This document shows, piece by piece, positions 25,886 to 37,183 of a stretch of DNA of 64,000 nucleotides. The stretch comes from Craterostigma plantagineum. Taxonomy: Eukaryota > Streptophyta > Magnoliopsida > Lamiales > Linderniaceae. The notes beneath the pieces are model-generated. The model saw only the letters and a program-made list of their open reading frames with translations. It was not told the origin of the DNA and did no database searches. Every line of letters begins with the position of its first letter. Positions within the stretch are counted from its first letter, which is position 1. The stretch spans positions 186,001-250,000 of the forward strand of contig JAPQWV010000326.1 of NCBI GenBank assembly GCA_027422505.1. The letters are read 5' to 3'. Both the position numbers and the translations under genes were made by a program.

Positions 25886-27268
25886 ATGTTAGAAGATCGT
25901 GCCTGTTTGGTCACTCGCGAATATCGCGAAACCTGTGAGCAAAACGCTAATTGGCGCATGAATTACAAGCTGGAGAATGTCGACGTTCAACAAGGGAAAC
26001 GACCGCTCGAAACCAACGAAGGCCAAGACGCCATTGCCAAGAAACTTCCCAAACTCTCACCTGACAATAATACCCCTTCAGACCAATCCTACCTATCCCA
26101 TAATACCGTCATTCCAAGCACCAAAAACTCCTTTTCGATTGGTAACCTAATATCGTCCCTTCCTCACCAACCTAACCAGTCAGAGGACGGAAATCCCCCG
26201 AATTCAGACACAAGTTCGTTGATCTCTGCTATCGGTCGGGACATGTCAATCAGCTGCCTCATACACTGCTCGAGGAGCGATTACGGTTCAATCGCATGCT
26301 TAAACCGTAGCTTCCGCTCTCTCATAAGCAGCGGAGACATCTACAAACTGAGACGGCAGAAAGGGGTCATCGAACATTGGGTTTACTTTTCTTGCCAGCC
26401 GCTCGAATGGGAGGCTTTCGATCCGATCACTCTTCGCTGGATGCACTTGCCCACAATGGGACCCAACGAATACTTTGTTTTCGGGGATAAAGAATCTCTA
26501 GCCGTAGGAACAGAGCTCCTCGTGTTTGGGCGTGTAATAATGACCCATGTGATCTACCGTTACAGCTTATTAACCAACGCGTGGACCGCAGGGGCGCCCA
26601 TGATTCAGCCCAGGTACTTATTCAGTTCTGCTAGTTTTGGGGAGAAGGCAATCTTGGCAGGCGGCTGTGATTCTGACGGGAATATTCTGAGCTCGGCTGA
26701 GCTGTACAACTCTGAGAATCAAACGTGGACGCGGCTAAAGAGCATGAAGAAACCGAGGAAGATGTGTTCTGGGGTTTTCATGGACGGGAAATTCTATGTG
26801 ATCGGTGGGATAGGTGGTAACGACTCCGAGCTTCTTACATGCGGTGAAGAGTATGACTTGGAGACGGAGACGTGGAGGGAAATACCGAACATGTCCCCTG
26901 TGAGGATTACGGCAGATAACGACGTGACAGCTTCATCAGCAGCGCCGCCTTTGATCGCAGTTGTAAATAATGAGTTGTATGCTGCTGATTATGCTGCCAT
27001 GGAGGTGAGCAAATACGATAAGAATAGCGGGACTTGGATCACTAAGGGGAGTTTGCCCCAGCGGGCTAATTCGATGCTCGGTTGGGGTTTGGCCTTTCGG
27101 GCTTGTGGAGATAGGCTTATCGTGATAGGCGGGCCAAGAAATTCGGGCGAAAGGTACATAGAGATCAATTCTTGGGTTCCAAGAGGAGATGAACCACCAC
27201 AGTGGGATTTGCTTGCTAGGAAAAGGTCTGGGAGCTTTGTTTATAATTGTGCAGTGATGGGATGCTGA
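25886..27268 (+). CDS. F-box/kelch-repeat protein, SKIP11-like
   Basis: Single coding exon, 460 residues. After a variable N-terminus with a basic stretch (KRPLE...KKLPKL) comes a degenerate F-box (about residues 110-160: LISAIGRDMSISCLIHCSRS, LNRSFRSLISSGDIYKLRRQ), the SKP1-binding module of SCF ubiquitin ligases. A kelch beta-propeller follows, with units such as FASFGEKAILAGG-type (SASFGEKAILAGGCDSDG), CSGVFMDGKFYVIGGIGG, and LIAVVNNELYAADYAAMEVS. The protein should act as a substrate-recognition subunit in nucleus or cytosol. The closest Arabidopsis relatives as I recall are At1g26930, At1g74510, At1g14330 and SKIP11. Confidence 0.93.
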   Translation: MLEDRACLVTREYRETCEQNANWRMNYKLENVDVQQGKRPLETNEGQDAIAKKLPKLSPDNNTPSDQSYLSHNTVIPSTKNSFSIGNLISSLPHQPNQSEDGNPPNSDTSSLISAIGRDMSISCLIHCSRSDYGSIACLNRSFRSLISSGDIYKLRRQKGVIEHWVYFSCQPLEWEAFDPITLRWMHLPTMGPNEYFVFGDKESLAVGTELLVFGRVIMTHVIYRYSLLTNAWTAGAPMIQPRYLFSSASFGEKAILAGGCDSDGNILSSAELYNSENQTWTRLKSMKKPRKMCSGVFMDGKFYVIGGIGGNDSELLTCGEEYDLETETWREIPNMSPVRITADNDVTASSAAPPLIAVVNNELYAADYAAMEVSKYDKNSGTWITKGSLPQRANSMLGWGLAFRACGDRLIVIGGPRNSGERYIEINSWVPRGDEPPQWDLLARKRSGSFVYNCAVMGC

Positions 27269-27695
27269 ATGCCATGAAAGAAAAAAGACAAGTATTTTTA
27301 ATTCATGTTATAGAAGATGACTCCCTCCCTGATGCACTCACTCTCTATTCTTGATTAATTATGGATAAATTTTCAAGTTGTTTCCTCTTATGGGCTGTTT
27401 GTTTTGTATGTTGGAGAAAGGATAGGAGGATTATCTGATTCTGCTCAAGATTTTTAAGCCTGGATGTTGTTCTTTCTTTCTTCTTCTTCTTCTTCTCTGT
27501 GTTGCCGTCTTGAGTAGTACTTTTTTCAAACATCGACAGAGCGAAAGTGAGACAGAATGTGTTGCAGCATTAATCTTGCTTGTTGAAAGTTTATAGCTGA
27601 TACGAAATCCATGGCTTGTTTCAATTAGTTTATCATCTGTGTAAACATTCATAGACATGGAAACTCATTGTTGGATAGTTTCTCATCGATGAGCT

Positions 27696-27697
<2 letters not shown>

Positions 27698-27736
<39 letters not shown>
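27698..27736. repeat. (TA)n microsatellite
   Basis: Nineteen or so uninterrupted TA units in the 3' flank of the F-box/kelch gene. Confidence 0.9.
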
Positions 27737-27738
<2 letters not shown>

Positions 27739-28554
27739 GGTGACTGACTGCATAATGTGATCTGGTAATAATTATACAAACAGCTACGCGATTGATCTAT
27801 GTTGTCTTTGTGGTACATCGGAGATCGATAACCTTGGATCCACAGTAAAGTTGTTATTGATCTGCTTGCACTCACTGTAATGAACCACATAACTCAGTGC
27901 ATCATTTGTGCTATTATCACTCACCATCTCTGTCCTTGTTTGGTTGGATGTTTTAGTATTTTAAAAGGTTAGTTTATGATATCTTATTGTGTTTGGTTCG
28001 TAGTTTTATCTAAACCATGACTCTAAATCCATGCAGACAGGTTTAGATAAATTCACCTTCTCACATGTATTTATTTAAACCCACTAACCAAAGATACATT
28101 TTATTTATATCCATTAATTTGTTCTATATAAACCCCTACTTATTTAAACCCTCCTAAATGTAAACCTGCCAACCAAAAGAGCACTATTATCCTCATTTCT
28201 TTGCATTTTGGGTTGAGTTGGGTTTGAGGGAGTGATGATGATGAATACATATTGGGCTCGCATGCATGAATGATATGGCTTGCGATTATGCAGGCCCAAG
28301 GCAAGTCAAATTGTGATGAATTTTTTTAACAGATTAAAGAAACTAAATGATGATTATATTTTAATCAACCAACATTAATTTAGTTAATTTTTTTTGCATA
28401 GATGTTCGATAGACCGAGATCTCGATCGGTCGAAGTTGATCATCCACCAATTGACTTCTCCAGATAAGATGACCTGCCCTGCCATTATTTCATTTCTTAT
28501 ATATAATTCGAAAAGCAGGTATTACATGCCATACCATGCTCGTGATTTATAATA

Positions 28555-28899
28555 GGGAAAATTATAAAAATGGGTTCACTAACTATGCCAATTTTCGATT
28601 TTGGGTCACTATGTTTGCCAGTTACAAAACTATGTCACTAAGCATGTATATGGTAATAAAATTGGACAACTGATCTCTTTTTCTTATTATATACCCATTT
28701 AGTGACCCAAATTTGTAATTATATACATACCTAATGACCTGGTTTTGTTACTATATATATACTTAGTGACTTGGTTTTGTAATGACCCAATTTTGTTAAT
28801 ATATGCATTCTCCGTGACATAGTTTTGTAACTGGCAAACGTATTGACCCAAAATAAAAAAAAAAGGACATACTCAATGACCCATTTTTATAATTTTGCC
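28555..28899. mobile_element. Mutator-like foldback MITE with 9-bp target duplication
   Basis: The ends are inverted copies: left GGGAAAATTATAAAAATGGG, right (reverse strand) GGCAAAATTATAAAAATGGG. The inverted similarity extends more than 100 bp inward, including GTTTGCCAGTTACAAAACTA in both arms. A perfect 9-bp duplication TTTATAATA flanks it (28546-28554 and 28900-28908), as expected for Mutator-type transposition. The interior repeats GTCACTAAGTATA-like units. No ORF, so non-autonomous. Confidence 0.82.
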
Positions 28900-31316
28900 T
28901 TTATAATATACTTCATATTTCTGTCACACTCTACATGTGTGCAATAAAATGAGTTAATTATTATTAAATGATTTTAATAAGTAATATACTAAAAATATGA
29001 TTTGGTAGTTCTTATGAGGAAGATACTTGGTTTAATAAATCTTTTTTTTATTATTTTTTTAATAGATGTAGAAAAATCCGATTGGACAATTGATACGGAC
29101 CAATTAACGATTATCCTAACACATCACCTTTAATATATTAGAATAGATATTACGCAATTTCAATTGCGGATTGGGTCCGTAGACCATTTATTTCTTTCGA
29201 ATATTAAATATTTGCTTAGCCGCCTCAAATCCGCAAAAGGCTGGATGGCTGATAATCGAATCAATGCTCTCTATCTAAATCACGTTAAAATTAGTAGGCC
29301 AACAAACACATAATCTGTATAAAATAATTACAAGTAGTTGAAATTATAAAACATTATCACTTCGTTAATTATAGTCCTATCCTATATTTTATCACCTACT
29401 CAAGTTAAAACCCATATAGGGAACCACATAATAGCATATTAGTCAAATCGTATAGGTCCTTTTCTAGCTGTGCAATCGAAGATGGAGTTGTAAAGGAGAC
29501 TCGTTTTTTCTTTTTTCTTTTTTTTTGTTTCAATAATTGTTTGTGTTTTTACACCTACTCAAAGCATATTTTATCTTCTGCTTCAAGGTGCTTTATGTTG
29601 ATATCTTCTATTTTTCCATGAGCCCTTGATTTGTGTCAAAGAAAACTTCTTTTTATTATTTTTCCGTGTTCCTACAGAAAAATTATTAGAAATGAATATA
29701 TTCGTCTGCTCTAATTATTCCAGTTAAAGAAACTTGAATAATTAAATGTAGGCCGAAGGAAAAAGTTAAATTTTCAGAGGAGAGGCCCTTGATTGATGTT
29801 AAAGGCAATGTTTGATGCTTAGTGTGTTTCACTTTTTTTTATATTCCTTGCTCCAAAAGGGAAAAAATAGTTAACCAATTTAACGTTTAATTTTATTTAT
29901 TTAGTAATTTCAAAATAATGAATGGCATTTTATACTGTACTACAATAAAATTTAGATTTACTGCCTTAGATCTAACTAAACTGTCGAAGATCTAACATAT
30001 GAGGTAATAGTGTGTACTTGTTCGTTCGTAGTACGCATCTAGTACATTTGAGGTAATGAAGGTTGAAGCAATTTAAGTTGAATAAAAATGTATTGATATA
30101 ATTGGAAAAAAAAAAGGTCCACTAACCACGTGCATGCCACATGAGTTATCTATGTCAAATTCGTATTGGGTTCATTCGCACATGGCATATTTTTCTCGTT
30201 CGATAACTAAATTGATTTGAATGTGTTTGAGGAAAAAATGATTTTATAGGAAATAAGTAATTATAAATCTACGGGATCATGGAATTATTCCGATTAGGTT
30301 ATTTGATTTTGGGCTTGTGAATTACTTTCAAAATTTGTAGATAATTACAGAAATAACAATTGTGTGGCATTGGCGTGAAAGGGACATGCGCACTAGTAAA
30401 ACCTGCCCAAGCAACTCATTCATTTTTGGCTCCATAATGATGCAATTTAATAATGATCGTGCTTATAATTCGGTGAGTCAAAAATGAATATAAAAGTTCT
30501 GAGGGATCTAACTGCAAAATTACTTATAATTGGATTCCTAACCCATTTCCTTACCACAAGTACCGCAGACGCCCAGCAATAAATAGATTTTAAGATAAAA
30601 ATTGTCATGTCCGTGCATGCAGATGCAGCAAGCAATAAGATCCACAGATCAGTTTTCTTCTCAGCTGAAATTGAAAATAAATTGCTTCTTAAAATAAAGA
30701 TATATCTCATCCAAAAAGATCCGTGACTCTCTTTGCTTCTCTAGAAAATCTGGAATATGAGACGTATTTTTCATCAAGATTTGAGAAATTTTATTTTCCA
30801 TCTGTAGATATATGTTTCGACTAGACTGCCTAAAGTGTCATGCCACATGACCACACCTGTGATTATTTATTATTTAACTGTCTTATCTGTCGCGATGACT
30901 TAATCTCATAAATACTCTATTAGCAAGCTCAAAATTTTATTTAATCTTGATTATGGATCAAGTGCAAATAAACCAAATTTTCGGGGCATCGTCCTTTGTA
31001 TTGTAAAGTATGTATATATATAAGTTATTTTCTACTTTAACTCTTCATTACGCAAAGACACGTAAAGACAAGGTCAGAGTGCGATGAATCGGTTTGCATA
31101 AACCAGAAATAAAGTAAAAACCTCACATAAAGTTCAAACCAAAGATGAGACATTTATTTTTGGCTCATGCATACCTAATTTCTCTTGCATTTACGTCAAA
31201 ATATAGGAAGAAAAAAATGGCCAGAATTAAAAGGAAAAAAACAAATAATATAAAAAGGAAACGATCCTATCGGAGTATCGAGGGTGCATGTGAATCAAGT
31301 TGATCTCCCACTTTTA

Positions 31317-31526
31317 TCTATATAATAATAGAAATATAGGAGTGCTCTCATTGCGACACGTATCAAATATAATTACTTATAATAAATAAAATATAAACAA
31401 TAAAAACTACCCATTATCCCATGTTGTACAATAACTATCCACTCTAAATATATAATTTAATATTTCCACCATTATATGATAATTATATAATTTAATACCG
31501 TGCATCTGCACGGGTAAAAAAACTAG
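31317..31526 (+). mobile_element. Short non-autonomous Helitron
   Basis: The 5' end is TCTATATAATAATAG preceded by A. The 3' end is a perfect 7-bp hairpin CCGTGCA-TC-TGCACGG (31498-31513), then 9 nt, then CTAG at 31523-31526 followed by T. This is the standard Helitron signature (5'-TC, 3' hairpin plus CTRR, insertion between A and T without duplication). At 210 bp with no ORF it depends on Helitron RepHel enzymes supplied elsewhere. Confidence 0.85.
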
Positions 31527-32094
31527 TATAATTAAATAATATTGTAGAATTCTCAGAAAAGTACTTGTCTCAATTTGAAGAAACCGTCATTATTATTATT
31601 ACATTTGAGTGTTCAGATATGGGGGGCCACAATGATAATATATAACAGGTACACACACACATTCAAGCCATTTTTGAAAAAAGAAACATTTATTTAATTA
31701 TATATATGTTCTCAAAGCATCTAACTTAGAGAAAAATCCATCTCTCTCACGCACATCTATGTCGCCATCTCTATCTCTATGTTCATCGCACACACACAAA
31801 ATCTCCTCGAAACGCACACAATAGAACAGACTAAGAAAATAACATTAGATTATTCCCAATTTTATCTCGACTCTCTTAGACCAAAAACTTACCACTTTAC
31901 CTCCCTTCTACCCTCTATATATACCTTTGCAACTCCTTCTCTCTCCTCATTCCTCTCTCTCCCCCAAAACCCCTACATGAACTATATTGCTAATAGTACC
32001 TAATACATTTTCTCCATCTGGTTGTTTTCTTTCCTCCTAGTTATATATTAAAATATTCCCTTCAGATAAGTTTTTTTATCCAAATATTCTTCTC
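31527..32094 (+). promoter_or_regulatory. Promoter and 5' leader of the interrupted gene
   Basis: CT-rich sequence with a TATA element TATATATA at 31916-31923, about 170 nt above the ATG at 32095. A minimal upstream ORF (ATG at 31977, stop at 32001-32003, eight codons) lies in the presumed leader. Whether the uORF has any effect is unknown. Confidence 0.45.
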
Positions 32095-32296
32095 ATGGAA
32101 ACGTCAGAAATCAGTACCACAACGCCCAAACGCCACCATGGCTCTTCCTCAGACCCTAAACATACCTTTGTTGATGATCATCTTCAAGAGTCACTGATCA
32201 AACGACACAAGCCGTGCAACAATAACAGCGTAACACTCAATATGCTTATTGATGAAGACGAACAAGAACAGCATGAAAAAGATGAAGCTAGCGATC

Positions 32297-32503
32297 TGTT
32301 GAGTGTGAGTGTTACTTGTAGTGAGGATTAATTTGTACGTTTATATGTTTTGGTAGATAGTAAATGTATTTTTTAGTATCAGCGCTAATTGTAATATTTA
32401 GAATCAGGACTTGGTATAAATAATAACCAAGCTGCACTGTACATCATATACACGATTATTGAATACAAGTAAGAACGCTTTCTTTCTCTCTGCAATATTA
32501 ACA
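32297..32503 (+). repeat. 5' long terminal repeat of the copia element
   Basis: 207 bp, TG...CA ends. It contains the element's promoter; the likely TATA element is GGTATAAATAAT. This copy carries T where the 3' LTR has G in that same motif. Confidence 0.95.
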
Positions 32504-32519
32504 TGGTATCAGAGCAAGG
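32504..32519 (+). other. Primer-binding site for reverse transcription
   Basis: TGGTATCAGAGCAAGG directly abuts the 5' LTR. The first 12 bases are the usual complement of plant initiator methionine tRNA used by copia elements. Confidence 0.9.
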
Positions 32520-32595
32520 TGATTTACAGAGATAACAAATCGATCGATCCTAAGGGAAAAACTCACATACTAAGAGAGAAAAATTCATTGCTACG

Positions 32596-35500
32596 ATGGA
32601 GGAACAAGATTCGAATACAGAGAAGTCTGATAAAGTTCAAGGTTCGAAAGCAACATATCAAGATCCAAGAAGAGCGCCGATGATTGATTTCAACAATCCG
32701 CTCTATCTCCACCCGTCTGATACTCCAAATTTGGATCTCGTGACGGATGTACTTCGAGGAACAGAGAATTATAAGGTTTGGAGCCGTGAAATGGTGGTAG
32801 CTCTCGAGGCAAAGAATAAATTAGGGTTTATCGATGGGACATGTGAACAACCAAAGGATGATGATCCGATGAACCAACAGTGGAAGCGCTGTAATGCTTT
32901 AGTGAGAGCTTGGATTCACCGTTCAATATCCAGAGAATTGGTCCAGGGAGTGATCTATTGTGAATCTGCATTCTTGATATGGGGAGATTTGAAAGATCGC
33001 TTCGACAAGATTAACGGAGCTAGACTCTATGCTCTTTACAGACAGATCAACACCATCACACAAGGTTCCAACTCGGTTACTGAATACTACTCTAAATTGC
33101 GAGAGCTCTGGGATGAGTATGATAGTCTCATCCCATCTCCAGCGAGTCAAGTCTCAAAAGAATACCTAGAATTTGGGAACCAGCTGAAAATGATGCAATT
33201 TCTCATGGGTCTTAATGAAGGATATTCCAATATGAGATCACAGATCCTGATGATGGCACCTCTACCATCACATAGACAGGTTTATTCCATGATTTGTAAT
33301 GAGGAGACACAAAGGAACATTAGTGTTCAAGGAAATGGCATGGACGCTGCTATAGTATTGCAAAGTAGTACCACACAGGGTAGGCAATGGTTCACACAAG
33401 TAGAAAAGGCCAGTATGTGGTGTGACCATTGCAATATGACGGGGCATACGAAAGAGACGTGCTTCAAAATCCATGGTTATCCTTCGGGCTACAGTAGAGG
33501 AGGAAGGAGAGGATCAAGAGGAAGAGGACTGAGAGGCAGCTTTAACAACCAAATACATGGCCGTTTCAATGGACAGTGGAAAGAAAATTTCCTCAGAGCG
33601 AATTCAACCATGTCCAATCTGCAGGACAAGCCACCGAACAACATTCAGAACAGAGGTAGAGGTGCTGAAAATGCGGACCATCAAGCTATTGGTGCTGGAG
33701 GAGTAGCCACTCCGCAACTAACTGCAAGCCAATACCAGCAAATCTTGTCAATGCTTGGTGGGTCATCAGGGGACGGACCAACAGCAACTATGGCAGCTGC
33801 AAACCAAGCAGGTAGTAGCTCAGGTATTGACAACTCTAAGCACTCAATAGTTAATGATTGGATAATAGATACGGGGGCAAACCAACACATGATATCACAT
33901 AAATCTATTTATGATAACAATTGCAACATTTATGACCTTAATACATTTATAAAGCTTCCAAATGGGAATATAAGTCAGGCTATGAGTAGTGGATCAGTAA
34001 CATTAACCAAGGATATTAGACTAACAAATGTGTTATATGTGCCCTCATTTAAACACAATTTGTTGTCTGTATCTAAACTAACCAAAGAAGCCAATGTCTT
34101 TGTGATATTTTATCCTCACTTTTGCTTAATTCAGGAAATTTGGACTGGCAAGATAAAGGGGATTGGTAAAAGTTGCAACGGACTCTATTACTTGCATTTA
34201 GTTGATGATTACTCTGCTCGTATAGATCATAAATCAGTTACAGATTCAATTTGTTTTGATAGGCAGAATACTTCTAATATAGGGACTGTCATTTCCAGAA
34301 ACTCATGTAAAAGTGCTGAACTGAATTCTCAGCTCATGTCAAATAAAGCAGAGTCTAATAAAATTTCATTGTGGCATAAGAGATTTGGGCACGTGTCCTT
34401 TAGTAGGCTTGAATTCTTGTCTGATTTGAACTTAAAAGTCACAAATAATAATGAATTTTGTCCTATATGTCCTCTTGCTAAGCATAGTAGAACTGTCTTT
34501 CCCAAGAAGACCACTTGCACTAAATTTGTAATGGAACTATTGCACATAGATGTTTGGGGCCCATATAGAGAGACTACTTATAATGGTGAGAAGTACTTCT
34601 TAACCATAGTTGATGACTATTCGAGGGCAACTTGGGGATTCCTCATGAAAAATAAGTCTCAAGTGCATGATATATTAAAGAAATTCATTTATTATGCTAG
34701 AAATCAGTTTAATTGCACGATTAAAACAATTCGGACAGATAATGCAATGGAGTTCTTTAGTGAAGAGTGCAGACATTTGCTTGAATCTCTTGGTATCATA
34801 CATCAAAGTTCATGTGCTTATACTCCACAACAAAACGGAGTTGTCGAGAGAAAACATAGGCACATACTAGATGTTGCACGAGCCTTGAGATTTCAGTCTA
34901 ATGTCCCACTCAAGTATTGGGGAGAATGTATAAAAACATCTATTTACTTGATCAATAGGACACCAACTCCTTTATTGAATGGTAAAAGTCCATTTTCTGT
35001 CCTATATGGAAAAGATCCAAATTATCAGCATTTAAGGATTTTTGGATGCTTATGCTTTGTTAAAATACTACCGCAGCCTGATAAATTTAAGCCAAGATCC
35101 AAGCCTTGTATCTTGATGGGATATGCGAGTCACCAAAAGGCTTATAGATTACTCGACCTAGATACAAAAACCTTTATAATTTCAAGGGATGTGATTTTTT
35201 TTGAAGATAAATTCCCTTTTGTTGACAATGAAACAGGATCTGCAACTCAACCTTTAGCCACTGGTAGTAATAAATTATTTTTGGAAGAGCTTGATGACCA
35301 TGATATGCTGTCTGTTAATGATACTACTAATTATAATGATTTTATAAGTGAAGAAAGTGCAGGGCTTGATACAGAAGAGCATAACAATAATGGAGAAATG
35401 GTCTCTCCCTCTGTCCCAGTAATGCCAGTAAGAAGAAGTGAAAGGACAACAAAGCCTCCTAGCTGGTTACAAGAATATATATCACCTTTTAATAATAATG

Positions 35501-37176
35501 CTAATAGTGCATCTTCTGCCCAATACCCTATTTCAGATTTCTTGCAGTATGATAGGATTGAATCAGAATATGCAGAATACTTGGCAGCATTGGTAAGTGA
35601 TGATGTTCCACAAAGCTACGCTGACGCAACGAAATCAGAAAAATGGAGAAAAGCTATGGCGAAAGAAATTGAAGCTCTCGAGCTAAATGAAACTTGGAAA
35701 GTAGTTGATCTACCACGAGGTAAAATTCCCATAGGCTGTAGATGGGTATATTCAATAAAATACAATGCTAATGGTACAATAGAAAGATATAAGGCACGTT
35801 TAGTTGCAAAGGGATATAATCAAAGAGAAGGAATAGATTATACGGATACATTTGCTCCCGTAGCTAAGCATGTAACTGTTAGATTGGTAATTTCTTTAGC
35901 CTCTATATATAATTGGCCACTTTGGCAAATGGATGTCACTAACGCTTTTTTGCAAGGAGATTTACAAGAAGAAGTGTATATGGCACTACCTCCGGGTTTA
36001 CAATCTGTTAGGAAAGGTAACATTCCAAAAGTGTGTAAGCTTGAAAAGTCATTATATGGCCTAAAACAAGCTTCACGCCAATGGAACAATAAATTTACTT
36101 TAGCTGTTAGTACTTTTGGATTTATACAATCAAAGAACGATTATTCTTTGTTTGTAAAATCAAGGGGGAGAAAAATGTGCATCTTATTGGTATATGTAGA
36201 TGATATAATAATAACGGGTAATAATAGTGACATGATTAATGAAACTAAAGCCTATTTGAGTAGAGTTTTTCATATGAAGGATTTGGGTGAGCTAAGGTAT
36301 TTTCTAGGCATTGAAGTGGCTAGGTCAAATATGGGGATCGTGTTAAGCCAAAGGAAATATGTACTAGAACTTTTAGGGGAGACTGGTATGTTAGGCTCGA
36401 AGCCACTTTCCACACCTGTTGAGCAGAATTTAAAAGTTTCCGAAACTGATTCAGTAAATGCAGAATCAGTGAATGATACAATAGTTTTAAATGTGAGCCT
36501 TTTCCAGAAAATTGTTGGTAAGTTAATATATTTGTGCCTAACAAGGCCAGATATTTGCTATGCGGTTCAAATTTTATCTCAGTACATGCATAATCCTAGT
36601 AAAGTACATTTTGAGGCAATGTATAGAGTATTGAGGTATCTTAAAGGTAGACCTGGTCTTGGATTGTTTCTTAAAGCTGACAGTGGGCTTAACTTAAAAG
36701 CCTTTTGCGACGCCGATTGGGCATCATGTCCGATGACCCGAAAATCAGTGACAGGTTATATTGTTACGCTTGGAGATTGTTTGATCTCGTGGAAAACAAA
36801 GAAACAGAGTACTGTTTCAAGGAGTTCGGCGGAAGCCGAGTATCGAGCCATGGCAATGGTGACGGCGGAGATATTGTGGTTAGTCAATATTTTGAAAGAT
36901 ATTGGGATCATAAATGTTAAACCTGTCACTATATATACCGATAGTAAGTCGGCGATGCAAATAGCGGCAAACCCGGTTTTTCATGAGAGAACCAAACATA
37001 TAGAGGTCGATTGCCATTTTATAAGGGACAAGATAAAAGAAAATGTGATCGAGACGAAGTACATTCCAACTCAAGAGCAACCAGCTGATTTGCTCACGAA
37101 AGCATTGGGAAAGAGTCAATTTGATTATTTGTTGCGCAAGTTTGGTGTACTAGATTTGTATGAACACCAAGCTTGA
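32596..37176 (+). CDS. Copia gag-pol polyprotein
   Basis: 1526 codons, no frameshift or stop. Gag (UBN2-like) occupies about residues 30-250, followed by an Arg/Gly-rich segment and a CCHC zinc knuckle (CDHCNMTGHTKETC, about 274-288). The protease motif is WIIDTGANQHM near 421. The pre-integrase zinc segment (LWHKRFGHVSFSRL, about 592) leads into an integrase with catalytic acidic residues in HIDVWGP, IRTDNAMEF and QQNGVVERKH. Reverse transcriptase starts near 1018 and has WQMDVTNAFLQGDL and the catalytic YVDDIIITGN near 1200. RNase H has CDADWASCP and SSAEAEYRAMA near the C-terminus. All key catalytic residues I can identify are present, so the element may be mobile. Confidence 0.96.
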   Translation: MEEQDSNTEKSDKVQGSKATYQDPRRAPMIDFNNPLYLHPSDTPNLDLVTDVLRGTENYKVWSREMVVALEAKNKLGFIDGTCEQPKDDDPMNQQWKRCNALVRAWIHRSISRELVQGVIYCESAFLIWGDLKDRFDKINGARLYALYRQINTITQGSNSVTEYYSKLRELWDEYDSLIPSPASQVSKEYLEFGNQLKMMQFLMGLNEGYSNMRSQILMMAPLPSHRQVYSMICNEETQRNISVQGNGMDAAIVLQSSTTQGRQWFTQVEKASMWCDHCNMTGHTKETCFKIHGYPSGYSRGGRRGSRGRGLRGSFNNQIHGRFNGQWKENFLRANSTMSNLQDKPPNNIQNRGRGAENADHQAIGAGGVATPQLTASQYQQILSMLGGSSGDGPTATMAAANQAGSSSGIDNSKHSIVNDWIIDTGANQHMISHKSIYDNNCNIYDLNTFIKLPNGNISQAMSSGSVTLTKDIRLTNVLYVPSFKHNLLSVSKLTKEANVFVIFYPHFCLIQEIWTGKIKGIGKSCNGLYYLHLVDDYSARIDHKSVTDSICFDRQNTSNIGTVISRNSCKSAELNSQLMSNKAESNKISLWHKRFGHVSFSRLEFLSDLNLKVTNNNEFCPICPLAKHSRTVFPKKTTCTKFVMELLHIDVWGPYRETTYNGEKYFLTIVDDYSRATWGFLMKNKSQVHDILKKFIYYARNQFNCTIKTIRTDNAMEFFSEECRHLLESLGIIHQSSCAYTPQQNGVVERKHRHILDVARALRFQSNVPLKYWGECIKTSIYLINRTPTPLLNGKSPFSVLYGKDPNYQHLRIFGCLCFVKILPQPDKFKPRSKPCILMGYASHQKAYRLLDLDTKTFIISRDVIFFEDKFPFVDNETGSATQPLATGSNKLFLEELDDHDMLSVNDTTNYNDFISEESAGLDTEEHNNNGEMVSPSVPVMPVRRSERTTKPPSWLQEYISPFNNNANSASSAQYPISDFLQYDRIESEYAEYLAALVSDDVPQSYADATKSEKWRKAMAKEIEALELNETWKVVDLPRGKIPIGCRWVYSIKYNANGTIERYKARLVAKGYNQREGIDYTDTFAPVAKHVTVRLVISLASIYNWPLWQMDVTNAFLQGDLQEEVYMALPPGLQSVRKGNIPKVCKLEKSLYGLKQASRQWNNKFTLAVSTFGFIQSKNDYSLFVKSRGRKMCILLVYVDDIIITGNNSDMINETKAYLSRVFHMKDLGELRYFLGIEVARSNMGIVLSQRKYVLELLGETGMLGSKPLSTPVEQNLKVSETDSVNAESVNDTIVLNVSLFQKIVGKLIYLCLTRPDICYAVQILSQYMHNPSKVHFEAMYRVLRYLKGRPGLGLFLKADSGLNLKAFCDADWASCPMTRKSVTGYIVTLGDCLISWKTKKQSTVSRSSAEAEYRAMAMVTAEILWLVNILKDIGIINVKPVTIYTDSKSAMQIAANPVFHERTKHIEVDCHFIRDKIKENVIETKYIPTQEQPADLLTKALGKSQFDYLLRKFGVLDLYEHQA

Positions 37177-37183
37177 GGGGGAG
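37176..37183 (+). other. Polypurine tract of the copia element
   Basis: AGGGGGAG(TG) lies between the gag-pol stop codon and the 3' LTR; it would prime plus-strand synthesis. Confidence 0.85.

Larger units (their letters stand above)
27269..31316. other. Intergenic region downstream of F-box/kelch
   Basis: About 4 kb with no gene. It contains a (TA)n microsatellite (27698-27736), a Mutator-like foldback (28555-28899) and AT-rich unique sequence. The ORFs at 27345-27890 and 30447-30710 on the minus strand show no domains. Confidence 0.5.
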
